From assembly GCA_023212695.1 (NCBI GenBank), contig JALCCG010000284.1:1-26893 (forward strand): a stretch of 26,893 nucleotides of DNA. The letters run 5' to 3'. The notes beneath the pieces are model-generated. The model was not told the DNA's origin, did not search any database, and worked only from the letters and a program-made list of their open reading frames with translations. The stretch comes from Sporisorium sorghi. Lineage: Eukaryota > Basidiomycota > Ustilaginomycetes > Ustilaginales > Ustilaginaceae. Each line of letters starts with the position of its first letter. Within the stretch, counting starts at the first letter, position 1. Shown piece by piece: positions 1 to 8,851 of the stretch. The position numbers and the translations under genes are program-made.

Positions 1-70
1 GGTGTGTGGGTCGGCTGGGCGTTGGTATTTGGAGCGTATTACAAGTCGGGGAGGAAACCGGGGGGAAGGG

Positions 71-126
<56 letters not shown>
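71..126. repeat. A56 homopolymer tract
   Basis: An uninterrupted run of 56 A lies 114 bp upstream of the start codon at 241. It is in the promoter or 5' leader of the CCDC124-like gene. Poly(dA:dT) tracts are known to exclude nucleosomes. The exact length should be treated as uncertain because homopolymers of this size are error-prone in sequencing. Confidence 0.9.
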
Positions 127-128
<2 letters not shown>

Positions 129-240
129 CTCGGGAAACGCTCAATTTTCAAGTCGTGATCGAGGCACCAAGCACATCTATCCAACCCACCACCACCACTT
201 GATCATCTCGACCACGCTCGGCGAAGGATACACCATCAAC

Positions 241-1030
241 ATGCCGGCGAAAGGTACGTCTCATACACACACTTTCTCTCTCCCTGCCACTGCCTGCTCC
301 ATCTGGCGTCGCTGATCGCTCACATTACTCTCTCCCACTTTCTTTCGGACCCCCCTCCTCAGGAGGCAACGCGAAAAAAGAGTCCGGCCGAGCCAAAAAG
401 GCCGCCAACGAGGACAAAAAAGCCGCCGAGGCCGCTGCCCGCGCTGAAGCTGACGAAGCCGCCCGCTGGGATGACCCTGCCGACTCACGAGGCAAAACCG
501 CCGCCGAGAAGAAAGCGGACAAAGCCGCCGAGGCCGCGCGCAAAGCCGAAGAGAAACGACGCCTGGAAGCCGAAGACGACGCCGCTACGCCCACTGCACC
601 CGTCAAATCGGCCAACAAGGGCAAGGGTGCGCCCAAGAAGTCGGCGCTCAAATCCGGCGGTCCCACGGGCATCGAGTCCTTCTCCGCGTCCAACCTGGAC
701 GACGCGCTCGATGCGATGAGCCTGGTGAACGAGCGCACGGACAAGGCGAGCCAGGGCGCAGCAGCGAGTCAGATCGAGCGACATCCCGAGCGCAGGTTCA
801 AAGCTGCTTTTGAGGCGTTTAAGGAAAGGGAGCTGCCGAGGGTTAAGGAGCAACATAAGGGGTTGAGGCTGCAGCAGTATCATGATCTGCTGTACAAGCA
901 GTTTCAGAAGCATCCGGACAACCCGTTCAACCAGCTCAGCGTCGCGTACGATGCGAGCAAGGAGGAGAAGCTGGCGGCGTTGGAGGGAAAGAGGAGTCAG
1001 GCCGAGAAGCGATTGCGCGACAATGCTTAG
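241..1030 (+). CDS. CCDC124: CCDC124/Lso2-family ribosome-associated coiled-coil protein
   Basis: Two exons, 241-253 and 363-1030, are separated by a 109-nt intron (gtacgt donor, cag acceptor). Together they give a 226-residue protein, close to the length of animal CCDC124 and much longer than yeast Lso2. The start MPAKGGN, the Lys/Ala/Glu-rich helix at about residues 8-75 and the C-terminal block (HPERRFKAAFEAF, then LPRVKEQHKGLRLQQ and KHPDNPFNQ) are family hallmarks. Family knowledge: CCDC124/Lso2 binds vacant 80S ribosomes during stress or starvation and helps them restart translation. The role here is inferred from similarity. The splice junction is supported because it restores the conserved N-terminus in frame; no other acceptor nearby does so. 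The A56 tract sits just upstream, and the rhodanese gene follows on the same strand. Confidence 0.9.
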
Positions 1031-1362
1031 CGCGCTGGAGTGGCACGCAAGCAGCAGCTCAGATCAAAACAAAAAACAGCGTGGAGAATGCATTGGCTGT
1101 CCGTGACTGTGATCAAGTGCGTGTGACATTGCTCGACGAGATTAATCGAGTTGAGGATGATGGCGAAAGGTGTTGGTCGAGGTGGTTCTTTGCGACCTCA
1201 TCTTGCGGTGAAGGTGGTTAGCGAGGCGGAAATACGCGCCTGTGCAGCGAGAAATCACGCAACTCGAAAATCGAGCGCACCGGCCAGCCATTCCTTCTTG
1301 ATCGTCGTCTCACCACCTTGCTTCCCTTCTTTCTTCCACCACGCATCTTACACAGCACCAAC
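1031..1362. other. Intergenic region between the CCDC124-like and rhodanese genes
   Basis: About 330 bp between two tandem plus-strand genes. It must hold the 3' end of the first and the promoter of the second. The last ~60 bp are pyrimidine-rich (cttcccttctttcttcc just before the ATG), as in many fungal leaders. I see no RNA gene or conserved ORF. Confidence 0.5.
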
Positions 1363-2003
1363 ATGTCGGCACGCTCCCTACTCCGCACCGCGCGTCCGCT
1401 GCGCACCCTTCCCACCGCCCTCCCTGCCCTCCGCACCCTCTCCACCCCCTCTCTCACCCCCTTCGCGCTCCCCGCCGCCCCGCGCACCTTCCCCTCAGCC
1501 CACCGCTTCAGCACCACCCGCCCGCACCACTCCAAAGACACCACCTGGCAATCGCGCGGCGTCGTCAAGTACGCCGAACTCAAACCCGAAACCGTCTCCC
1601 CTTCCGGCGACATCACGATCATCGACGTGCGCGAACCCAACGAGGTCGCACAGGGCATCATCCCCTCCGCGGTCAACGTGCCCCTCTCCCAGTTCCAAAA
1701 GGCCTTCTCCGGCTCTGGAGGCGATTTCGTCAGAGATTTCGCTTTCCAGCGCCCCGAGTACGACGACAAGATTGTTTTTTACTGTAGGAGCGGCAAGCGC
1801 TCCCAGCAGGCGCTGGAGTTTGCGCAGAAGAACGGCTGGTGGAAGTGAGTATCAGCGGTAGAAGGGCGATCATGTGGAATGTGATGCTGACCTTTGCTTT
1901 TTGACCGAACAGCGTGCGCAACTACGAAGGCTCGTGGCTCGATTGGGTCCAGCAGGAGGAGGCGAGCGGACAGGCGTCCAAGGTCAAGGAGGATGACGAT
2001 TAG
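1363..2003 (+). CDS. Mitochondrial-type single-domain rhodanese (sulfurtransferase)
   Basis: Exons 1363-1844 and 1913-2003 flank a 68-nt intron (gtgagt donor, cag acceptor) and encode 190 residues. Residues 1 to about 60 are rich in Arg, Ser, Thr, Leu and Pro with almost no acidic residues, which fits a mitochondrial presequence. A single rhodanese domain follows: ITIIDVREPNEV at about 86-97, IPSAVNVPLSQF, and the active-site loop CRSGKRSQ with the catalytic Cys. The C-terminus after the intron (NVRNYEGSWLDW) matches the usual rhodanese end, where glycine and tryptophan precede the last helix. Family relatives are yeast RDL1/RDL2 and animal TSTD1, which move sulfur from thiosulfate or persulfides. 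The substrate here is unknown. An in-frame upstream TTG at 1318 is ignored in favour of the ATG, which precedes the presequence-like stretch. Confidence 0.88.
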
Positions 2004-2181
2004 ATGTATCGAGCGACGTGAAGACGGCATCCTCGACACAACGTACTCCAACTCAAGCGTGTATCGACATCCAACGTCTCGCTCAATCGCACTGTAACAT
2101 CGCACTCCAACCCATGGCTTGAAAAACTTGTTGGTACATTGTTGCTGCGGCTTCTCTCTTTCTCTGTCTGTACACTCGTCC

Positions 2182-2838
2182 TCAAAAGCCTCCAGCCATC
2201 TCGCGAGCCTGCTGCCTCACCCTCCTCTCGTACGCCGCGACATCCTTCTGGAACATGGTAAACGCCTCGCTCTGCGCCGGATCGTGCGGGTTGGGATCAT
2301 TCAGCAGATCCTGGATGCCGAGCAAGAGCTGCTTGATGGTGATGGCAGGCTTCCAGCCCTTGTCTTCGTCGAGGATGCTGAGGCAGACGGTGCCCGAGGG
2401 GAACACGTTGGGGTGGAAGAGCGGCGGGGTGAACTTGCATTTGGGCGGCTTGCTCGGGTACTCTTCGGGGAAGATCATCTTGAGTTTGTAGATGCCGCCT
2501 TGCCATGGTGTCTGTTTCGAGTGTGCGGAGGAGGGTGTTGAGAGGTCAGCGTCAATTTGTGTTCGAGCTCGAAGCGATGCTGAAGGGGAAAGGAGACTTA
2601 CGTTGGCTTTGCCAGGGATGCCGACTTCCCAATTCATGAGGTCCAGCGAGCCATCGGCCGCCTTTGCTGGGCGTGCATAGAAGCCCTGTCAAGATGCAGA
2701 GCCATGATGGCGTGTAAGGAAAAGGTCAGCTGCAGGTAAGAAACAGAGCGGCGACGAAGAAATGAAACTTACAAAGGGATGATCCTTGCGCCACTGCTTG
2801 CGCTCCTCTGCCAGACGGTTTCTGCAGATGCCCGACAT
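2182..2838 (-). CDS. UBC9: SUMO-conjugating enzyme E2 (Ubc9)
   Basis: Three minus-strand exons, 2838-2773, 2685-2602 and 2511-2182, join to 159 residues, the standard Ubc9 length. Exon 1 reads [20 protein letters not shown], the conserved N-terminal helix that contacts SUMO and E1. Exon 2 contains [12 protein letters not shown]. Exon 3 contains [16 protein letters not shown], and the catalytic Cys falls at residue 93, as in human UBC9. Ubc9 is the single E2 that passes SUMO to lysines, preferring the motif psi-K-x-E. Both introns have gtaagt donors and cag acceptors. Intron 1 (2686-2772, 87 nt) carries an in-frame TGA, whereas intron 2 (2512-2601, 90 nt) is open in frame (see findings). The gene diverges from the LAMMER kinase. 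Exon borders are defined by exact family alignment, so confidence is high. Confidence 0.96.
2512..2601 (-). other. UBC9: UBC9 intron 2, 90 nt, in frame and stop-free
   Basis: The intron runs from a gtaagt donor at 2601 to an aaacag acceptor at 2512. A CTGAC branch-point-like element lies about 35 nt before the acceptor. Its length is an exact multiple of three and all 30 codons are open, so an unspliced transcript would still encode the full E2 with an insertion after residue 50. Confidence 0.85.
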
Positions 2839-4004
2839 GGTGGTGGTGTTCTCCTGTAGACCAGGCTGTCAAGAAGGTGTTGTTGTTGTAGTGGGTATGC
2901 GGAGCGTGTGGATGGTGCTCTCGTGGAGGGACTCGTAGGGGATGGTAGCACCCGCAAAGGCTTTGACCTCGATATGATTGCGGGATGCAAGCGAAGGACG
3001 ATGCGGGATGTACGACGAAATGCAGGGTAAGGTGGAGGGCGAGCAGCGATATGCAGTCGACCGAGTGTTGTGCAACTGCCGAGGTTCGGATGGAAGAAGC
3101 GGATGGCAAGCCTGGTATGAGAAGGCAGGGGTATCGATGAAGCAGTGGAGTGAGGTCGGCGGATGATGATGATGGTAGTGACACGGCAAGAACAAAGGAG
3201 AGAGGAGCAGTTTGAAAGGGTTGCAGCACAAAGTGCGGCAAAAGCAACACACACACACATCGCTCACTTATCCCGCAAAAGCGCAGCCGATCCCGCAAAT
3301 CCAACAACTTATCGGGAAAGAAGAAATCGACCCTTCTCGCACGCGACTTTTCGAGAAAAAAAAAAAAAGCTGAGCAGCTTGTGACGGTCTAACATATAAA
3401 ACAAAATCGCCGACGCGATAGTATCGCCGCTGCTCGGTCGATGGCTTGCGATCAGCTGCGTCATTTCTTGGAGATGATCGACGTCCGCTAGTTTATCGCA
3501 TCTGTCGCACTCCCCTGCGAGCACCACCCCAGCCTGCGATCGAGCTCGACTCAACAGCGCCCGCTGCGTATGCTGATATCGCTACTCTGTGACGGCCAAA
3601 AGAGGCGGGCGACAGGATAACCACAGGCTGAGAACGGTCGCGGCAGTACAGCCTGCTTCTGCTTGCTCAGCCACCACGCCCTGCCAAAAAAAGCTCGTCA
3701 TTCTGTACCTTCAAAAGCAGCTGAGAGGTCGCAACTTTTTAAACCCTTTGAAATGCGCCCTTATTAATGTACAAAACCCAATCCACAAGCGAATTCAAGT
3801 TTCCCACGCAATTTCAACGGTGACTGCGCGCGCTGCCTCCGCCCGCCCACGACACACTCACTGCTGCAGTCCTTTGCTCCTCTCCCTCTCGCGTCACTTT
3901 TGGGAGACTGACCGGTGCCTAGAGCTTAAATTTCGTAGTCGCCCTTCCTCGCTCGTCTGTAGCAGCTGTCGTAAACGCGTCGGGTCTGGGTTCTGCGTCG
4001 AATG
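2839..4004. promoter_or_regulatory. UBC9-proximal part of the divergent UBC9/LAMMER-kinase interval
   Basis: No convincing gene is seen. On the minus strand just upstream of UBC9, acceptor-like sites (ttgacag, ctacag) precede the ATG, so a 5'-UTR intron is possible but unproven. Visible elements are paired TCCCGCAAA motifs at 3271 and 3291, A13 at 3356-3368, a TATAAA-like element near 3394, a 13-bp palindrome GCGATAGTATCGC at 3415-3427 and an ACGCGT at 3975. A GTG-initiated ORF at 3589-4005 resembles no family I know and is not called. Confidence 0.5.
3271..3317. promoter_or_regulatory. Paired TCCCGCAAA elements, 20 bp apart, plus an inverted partial copy
   Basis: TCCCGCAAA occurs at 3271 and 3291, exactly 20 bp apart, and a partial inverted copy (atcggga) lies at 3311-3317. 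The reverse complement TTTGCGGGA resembles E2F/MBF-class cell-cycle sites (TTTSSCGC). The site is about 430 bp upstream of the UBC9 start. Binding is inferred only from the motif. Confidence 0.35.
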
Positions 4005-4210
4005 AAGCCAGTGAAAGACTTGGTCGCCGGCTGCCGTGGCGGTCAAGGCTGTTGTCTAATTTCAGCTGGGTTGACGCCGCCCTCGCCACGCCCACAGCGG
4101 CCGCCCAGCTCTGCCTCTTGCCCGCTCTCAACACCTCAAAGACCTCCTCTCTGACTCGCTCTTCTTTGCGGCTGTTTGCTCGTTGCTTGTGTTACGATAG
4201 TGTGAGAACT

Positions 4211-4246
<36 letters not shown>

Positions 4247-4967
4247 CTGTTTGCGTCCTTGCGATTCTGGCCTTGGAGATTGTGCTGTGACTGTGCTCCA
4301 CTCTGCTCGTTATTTTGGCTTTCTTTTTCCTGAGACAACGCGTGCCGACATACTGCGCTGAGCTGCCGCGAATTTTTCCACTCCGGATTTCGACGCATCG
4401 ACTTTTCTCTCTCCTCGTCGCTCGCCCTTGTCCTCGTCGTCGTCGCCATATCATCACCTCCTTCTCCATCACATTCTCCTTTTGCTTTCGATAGTCACAT
4501 CGATCGACCACATTTCGCTGATCGTCCGCACATCCTCACTCAACTCCGCAACCGCGCACAATCAACGCTGCAGCGCGCAATCAACGCGTATCTCTGGACG
4601 ATCAAACTTGGCCGCTATCTCTCCACCACTTCCTTCAACCTGTCTACCCTTCTACTCGCTGCATCTCCATCAAGATACTACGCCGAAAGCTCATTTGCGG
4701 ATACACCCTTTCCTCCTATTCGACACTGAGTCTTGTCCACCACCCGCCCACCTCCACTTGGCCCGACTCAGCTCAAGGCCCATCACGTCGCAATCTACCC
4801 ATCGAGTCGGTGACCCGCAATCATCTCTCCAGGAAGGAAAGCTTCAAGCTCGCACTCGGTCATCCGCATCTTCTTCTTTGTCGCGTTTCTTACTTCTTGG
4901 CAACTCGGTGTAGCGTGTAACTCCCTCACACGCAACCTCGTGTTGTGGCGCATCGCCGCACTCCTCC
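4005..4967 (+). promoter_or_regulatory. Putative long ATG-free 5' leader of the LAMMER kinase
   Basis: There is no ATG on the plus strand between the one at 4002-4004 and the kinase start at 4968. The opposite strand has about 18 ATGs in the same interval, and the preceding ~635 bp of plus strand have about six. The stretch is C/T-rich and includes a (GA)14 repeat and ACGCGT at 4338 and 4584. This pattern is what selection against upstream start codons in a transcribed leader would leave. The transcription start, and whether an intron lies inside, cannot be seen. Confidence 0.5.
4217..4244. repeat. (GA)14 microsatellite
   Basis: Fourteen uninterrupted GA units within the presumed leader or promoter of the LAMMER kinase. 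They could bind GAGA-type factors or simply be slippage-prone sequence. Confidence 0.95.
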
Positions 4968-7034
4968 ATGGCAACGGTCGTGCCACGCGCAAAGAAGCAG
5001 AGGACGTTACCCGACGAGCTCATCGGCCTCGCTCCCTTGTCCCTTCAAGGCCTAGATCCATCCGATCCAAGCATGCTCGCGCACCAGCATCCAATACCCC
5101 CGTCACATCAACATCAACAGCAATACCCCTACAATCCACCCGCTGCTTCCTCTTCCTCAAACATGTCGGCAGCAAGCGGAAGCAGACCCATCAAACCCGC
5201 CTCGGGCTTTCAAAGAGTCAACGAACTCATCGGAGGCAAAGTCCAGGAAGTGTTTGTCATTGACGACGACACTCCACCCCCAACCAATCCGCTCAGCGTC
5301 CAATCCGCACGCGATCCGCATCTCGTCAACAACTACGCACATGTCAACGGACATGCGGCTGCCGCGCCCTACACCTCAACACTCCACGGCTACGCCTCGG
5401 GCTCTGCAGCCGATTCACGATACGATGCCAACGCACATCTCGCCAAGGGCAAGCGCAAGGCGCAGGACAACGGCTCCAATGCCCGCCTCGCCGGTGCGCA
5501 TCTCAACATGCTGCCCCACGACGCTGATTTGATCGCTCCCGCACCGCATTCGGGTCTCCACGGCGTGCCTGACGAGGCTCCCATTCCCAAACGACGCAAG
5601 CGAAGCCATCCTGTCAAGCCAGAAGATGCCCTTGCTGCAGGGAGTGCCTACGATGCCAATGGTGCTGCAGCAGCAGCAGCAGCAGCAGCAGCTCATCTCG
5701 CAGCGTCGGGTGCAGCAGGTCTAGTCCCGTCCAAACGACATGCACCTGAAATGGTCCAGGCGAGAGTGCAGCCAAACTATCGCGGAGGCTACCCGGCAGG
5801 ATCAGGCGCGCTCGACTACGCAGCACGCTACGATCCCGCAGCCACCAATGCCGCCTATGCACACGCACATCCGGGCTACGAGGGCACCGCCAGCACGCGC
5901 GACTCGTACGCTAGCTCGGCCTCGTACGTCGCCGCAGCCGCAGCCAGCAACGGTCCCGTCGACGACGACCAGGGTCACTTTATCGTCAACCAGGGCGATT
6001 ACGTCACAAGTCGATACAAGATCCTGCGCTTGCTTGGTCAAGGTACGTTTGGCAAAGTAGTAGAGTGCTACGACAAGAAGCTGCGCAAGTACGTTGCCAT
6101 CAAGATCATCCGCGCCGTGCAAAAGTACCGCGATGCGAGTCAGATCGAGATCCGCGTGCTGCGCACCCTGCGCGAAAACGATCCGGGCAACGAGAATAAA
6201 TGCATCCATCTGCTCGAGACGTTCAACTTCAAGAACCACGTCTGCATCGTCTCGGAGCTGCTGGGCAAGAGCGTGTTCGACTTTCTCAAGGAGAACAAGT
6301 TCCAGCCCTTCCCGCCGCTGCACATCTGGCAGTTTGCCAAGCAGCTCATGCAGAGCGTCGCCTTTTTGCATCGATTGAATCTGGTGCACACCGATCTCAA
6401 GCCGGAGAACATATTGCTCGTGAGCAGCGAGCATTCTATCGTGGCGACATCGCGGAGGCAAAACGCCAAGAGGAAGCACGTGCTGCACAACACCGAGATT
6501 CGGCTTATCGATTTTGGCTCTGCGACGTTCAACGATGAGTTCCACTCGTCCGTCGTGTCGACACGGCACTACCGAGCACCAGAGATCATCTTGTCGATGG
6601 GCTGGTCTTTCCCATGCGATGTCTGGTCGATCGGCTGCATCCTGGTCGAATTCTTCACGGGCGATGCACTGTTCCAGACGCACGACAATCTCGAGCATCT
6701 CGCCATGATGGAAGCCGTGCTCGGCAAGATGCCCGACGACTACAGGCGCAAAGCGGAAACGTACAAGCCAGAGTACTTCAAGCACGGCGCACTCAAGTAT
6801 CCCGTGCCCGAGACGAGCAAGGACAGCCGCAAGTACGTCAGGCAGATGAAGCGCTTGCAGGATTTGATCGTCACGCCGCCGTCGCAGCCGCAGTACGCCA
6901 AGCACAACAGCAGGTTTTTGGACTTGTTGAGGAAGCTGTTGGAGTTCGACGCGGGCAAGAGGATCAAGGTGTCGGAAGCGTTGAAGCATCCATACTTTGC
7001 CTTGGATCCGGAGAAGGAGATCCCGCCGATGTGA
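4968..7034 (+). CDS. lkh1: LAMMER (CLK/Lkh1/Kns1) dual-specificity protein kinase
   Basis: An intronless 688-residue ORF starts at the first ATG of the leader. Residues 1 to about 345 are disordered, with an Ala10 tract, basic patches such as KRRKRSHP that look like nuclear signals, and Tyr/Ala/His-rich stretches. The kinase domain spans about 349-679: glycine loop GQGTFGKV, the VAIKII lysine, the HTDLKPEN catalytic loop with HTD in place of HRD (normal for this family), and DFGSA. The signature EHLAMME near residue 575 defines LAMMER kinases, and the activation loop STRHYRAPE is intact. Family members phosphorylate SR splicing factors and, in yeasts, control filamentation, flocculation and TOR or nutrient signalling. 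Those roles are inferred for this gene. It diverges from UBC9 across 2.1 kb. Confidence 0.96.
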   Translation: MATVVPRAKKQRTLPDELIGLAPLSLQGLDPSDPSMLAHQHPIPPSHQHQQQYPYNPPAASSSSNMSAASGSRPIKPASGFQRVNELIGGKVQEVFVIDDDTPPPTNPLSVQSARDPHLVNNYAHVNGHAAAAPYTSTLHGYASGSAADSRYDANAHLAKGKRKAQDNGSNARLAGAHLNMLPHDADLIAPAPHSGLHGVPDEAPIPKRRKRSHPVKPEDALAAGSAYDANGAAAAAAAAAAHLAASGAAGLVPSKRHAPEMVQARVQPNYRGGYPAGSGALDYAARYDPAATNAAYAHAHPGYEGTASTRDSYASSASYVAAAAASNGPVDDDQGHFIVNQGDYVTSRYKILRLLGQGTFGKVVECYDKKLRKYVAIKIIRAVQKYRDASQIEIRVLRTLRENDPGNENKCIHLLETFNFKNHVCIVSELLGKSVFDFLKENKFQPFPPLHIWQFAKQLMQSVAFLHRLNLVHTDLKPENILLVSSEHSIVATSRRQNAKRKHVLHNTEIRLIDFGSATFNDEFHSSVVSTRHYRAPEIILSMGWSFPCDVWSIGCILVEFFTGDALFQTHDNLEHLAMMEAVLGKMPDDYRRKAETYKPEYFKHGALKYPVPETSKDSRKYVRQMKRLQDLIVTPPSQPQYAKHNSRFLDLLRKLLEFDAGKRIKVSEALKHPYFALDPEKEIPPM
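5667..5690 (+). repeat. (GCA)8 trinucleotide repeat coding for alanine
   Basis: Eight GCA codons flanked by GCT give an Ala10 tract in the disordered N-terminus of the kinase. The same CAG-type repeat unit is read as glutamine in the CLASP gene. Confidence 0.9.
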
Positions 7035-7671
7035 AGGTGTGACACCTTGCTGTCGGTGCTGATTTTGCGACTGGACGATGGGCTGTAAGCGACGCTCGAC
7101 GTTGCTGCGCGACGTCTGATCAACTGCTGGTCAACTTTGTCTCGATGCTGCCCCATTTTGCCACCACGCACACATGTACGATTAGCCTGCACGCATTACA
7201 GTTTTTGACCTTTCCCCTTGTTTTGATTTGTCCTTTCAGTCTTGAGCATGTGTATGACCAGCCGCATGCCGCAGCTGCACAGCGAACCGTGCTTTTGTGC
7301 TTGATAAATGAGAGCAGATGTGGGGTTCACAGAGCCTTGGTGGTGTTGGTTGGGGTGGGAAAGTGAGCTGGCGGCGGGAAAGGGAGCCGTGCGTGAACGG
7401 GAAATTTTCGAGTTGCGTGTGAGCGGACCTGCGTGTGTTGCATTTCCAGCGGCGTAGCGGCGTGGTGGAGAAACCAACACTTGCTTCCGCTTCTCAACCT
7501 CATCGACCTCCGCACTCCATTCGACGCGGTACAGCATTCAACGCAGTACACTATCCACGATCGACAATCACACCGGGAACCGACCGCAACACCGCAACAC
7601 CATAGACGTTGTGTTCCCTCACTCTCCCAACCGACAGACACCCACCCGCAAGACAGTCCGAGATAGGAACG
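7035..7671. other. Intergenic region between the LAMMER kinase and the unknown acidic protein
   Basis: About 640 bp between two tandem plus-strand genes: kinase 3' UTR, then the promoter and leader of the next gene. From about 7580 to 7671 the sequence is A/C-rich and ATG-free, as expected for a leader. No RNA gene or second ORF is supported. Confidence 0.5.
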
Positions 7672-8826
7672 ATGGACCCGGCGTTCTCGCTAGCCGACGA
7701 GCTAGCTGACCTGCACCAGCAGCCGCACTCGCTCACCGAACACGACGAGGAGGAGCTCGAGTTCCACCCGCACCACGAATACTACGGGTCGACGGGGACG
7801 ACGCTGGAAGATGAATTTGCGGACTTTGCTCACGAGGGCGGCTTGGGGCTAGATGCGGAGCTGGAGGGGCTGCATCTGGACGAGCATGCGCAGGGGAACG
7901 ATCTGGCGTCTGAACTGCTCGGCGGAGCGGACGGGACTCTGGCTGCTGAGCTGGATCCTGACTTTGTGGGTGCGTCGGCGGAGGGCGGGTCGAGGAGCGC
8001 GTACGTAGCAAAGGGTTCGGGGAGCTCTTCGCCGCCGCACTCGCCCTCGTCCGTAGCCTCAACAAGCACAAACGCCATCGCCCACCTCCCGCAGACGGAC
8101 ATCGGGGATACGCTCGAAGCGACGCAGCTGTTTCTCGGGCGGCTGGCGCGGCTCTCCTCCACCGCCACTACGAAGGCTTCATCGGAGGCAGCGACAGCGG
8201 GGGCGGAGGGGGCGGAGGACACAGCGCGCCTGGAATCCGCCGCGGCGGGGTACCTCAAACTCGTCTCACAATGCAGCGCCGAACGCGAGGCCCAACTGCG
8301 CGAACTGCGCGACCTGCACCGCCGCCTCGGCCTCACCACCACCACCAGTGTCACCTCTTACACCGCCTCCCTCGAAGCCCTCTCCCCACCAAGCTCGCCC
8401 ACACACGCCCGAACCGCCTCCCTTGCCAGCGACACAACCATCACCCACCCCCACACCACCACAACCCCTCCCTTAGTAGACACCTCCCTCTTCGCCCCCC
8501 TCTACACCTCAACCTCCGCTTTGCTCGGATCGCTGACGACGCTGCACGAACACGCACAGGTCGCCAAAAGCAGCTCAGCCGACGCCGCGCGCAAGTTGAA
8601 GACGGTCAAAGGCCTGATCGCGCAGTGGAGAGCCGAGCTGGACAGCGTCGAGACAAGCGAGGCGTGGATCGCTAACAACGCTGAAGGTGGAACAGAGCGT
8701 GGTGAGGAGAAGGGGAGAGCGGGGGGGAGTTGGGCAAGGGAGCAGGTTGAATGGTGCGCTAGGCGTTGGGAGGAGGCTGAGGGTAGGGCGAGGGTGTTGC
8801 TGACCCCGGTTTCAGTGGCTCTTTGA
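7672..8826 (+). CDS. Uncharacterised acidic protein with a C-terminal helical region
   Basis: The frame is open from 7609, but the first ATG is at 7672, giving 384 residues. I do not recognise a family. Residues 1 to about 100 are strongly acidic with several Leu/Phe-containing patches (EDEFADFAHEGG, LADELADL). A Ser/Pro/Thr-rich linker follows, and then a predicted helical segment at about 185-225 (SQCSAEREAQLRELRDLHRR) that could form a coiled coil. A second Ser/Thr/Pro-rich linker separates it from a C-terminal helical block (AARKLKTVKGLIAQWRAEL, then a Trp-rich WAREQVEWCARRWEEAEGR). There is no signal peptide or membrane segment. Codon choice matches the neighbours. The layout suggests a scaffold or adaptor, but that is only a guess. 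It converges on the CLASP gene with 229 bp between the stops. Confidence 0.75.
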   Translation: MDPAFSLADELADLHQQPHSLTEHDEEELEFHPHHEYYGSTGTTLEDEFADFAHEGGLGLDAELEGLHLDEHAQGNDLASELLGGADGTLAAELDPDFVGASAEGGSRSAYVAKGSGSSSPPHSPSSVASTSTNAIAHLPQTDIGDTLEATQLFLGRLARLSSTATTKASSEAATAGAEGAEDTARLESAAAGYLKLVSQCSAEREAQLRELRDLHRRLGLTTTTSVTSYTASLEALSPPSSPTHARTASLASDTTITHPHTTTTPPLVDTSLFAPLYTSTSALLGSLTTLHEHAQVAKSSSADAARKLKTVKGLIAQWRAELDSVETSEAWIANNAEGGTERGEEKGRAGGSWAREQVEWCARRWEEAEGRARVLLTPVSVAL

Positions 8827-8851
8827 CTTACTTTCGCAATGCACGCATACA

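Noticed and set aside
2..202. Lys-rich ORFs across the A56 tract
   Set aside because: The polylysine is simply the translated homopolymer; the conserved CCDC124 start is downstream at 241.
3589..4005. ORF of 138 codons in the UBC9/kinase interval
   Set aside because: It starts at GTG, has no recognisable domain, and its composition is unlike the neighbouring genes.
5802..6989. 395-codon minus-strand ORF opposite the LAMMER kinase domain
   Set aside because: It is a mirror frame of the conserved kinase domain, with Leu/Val/Arg/His-rich composition and no family resemblance.
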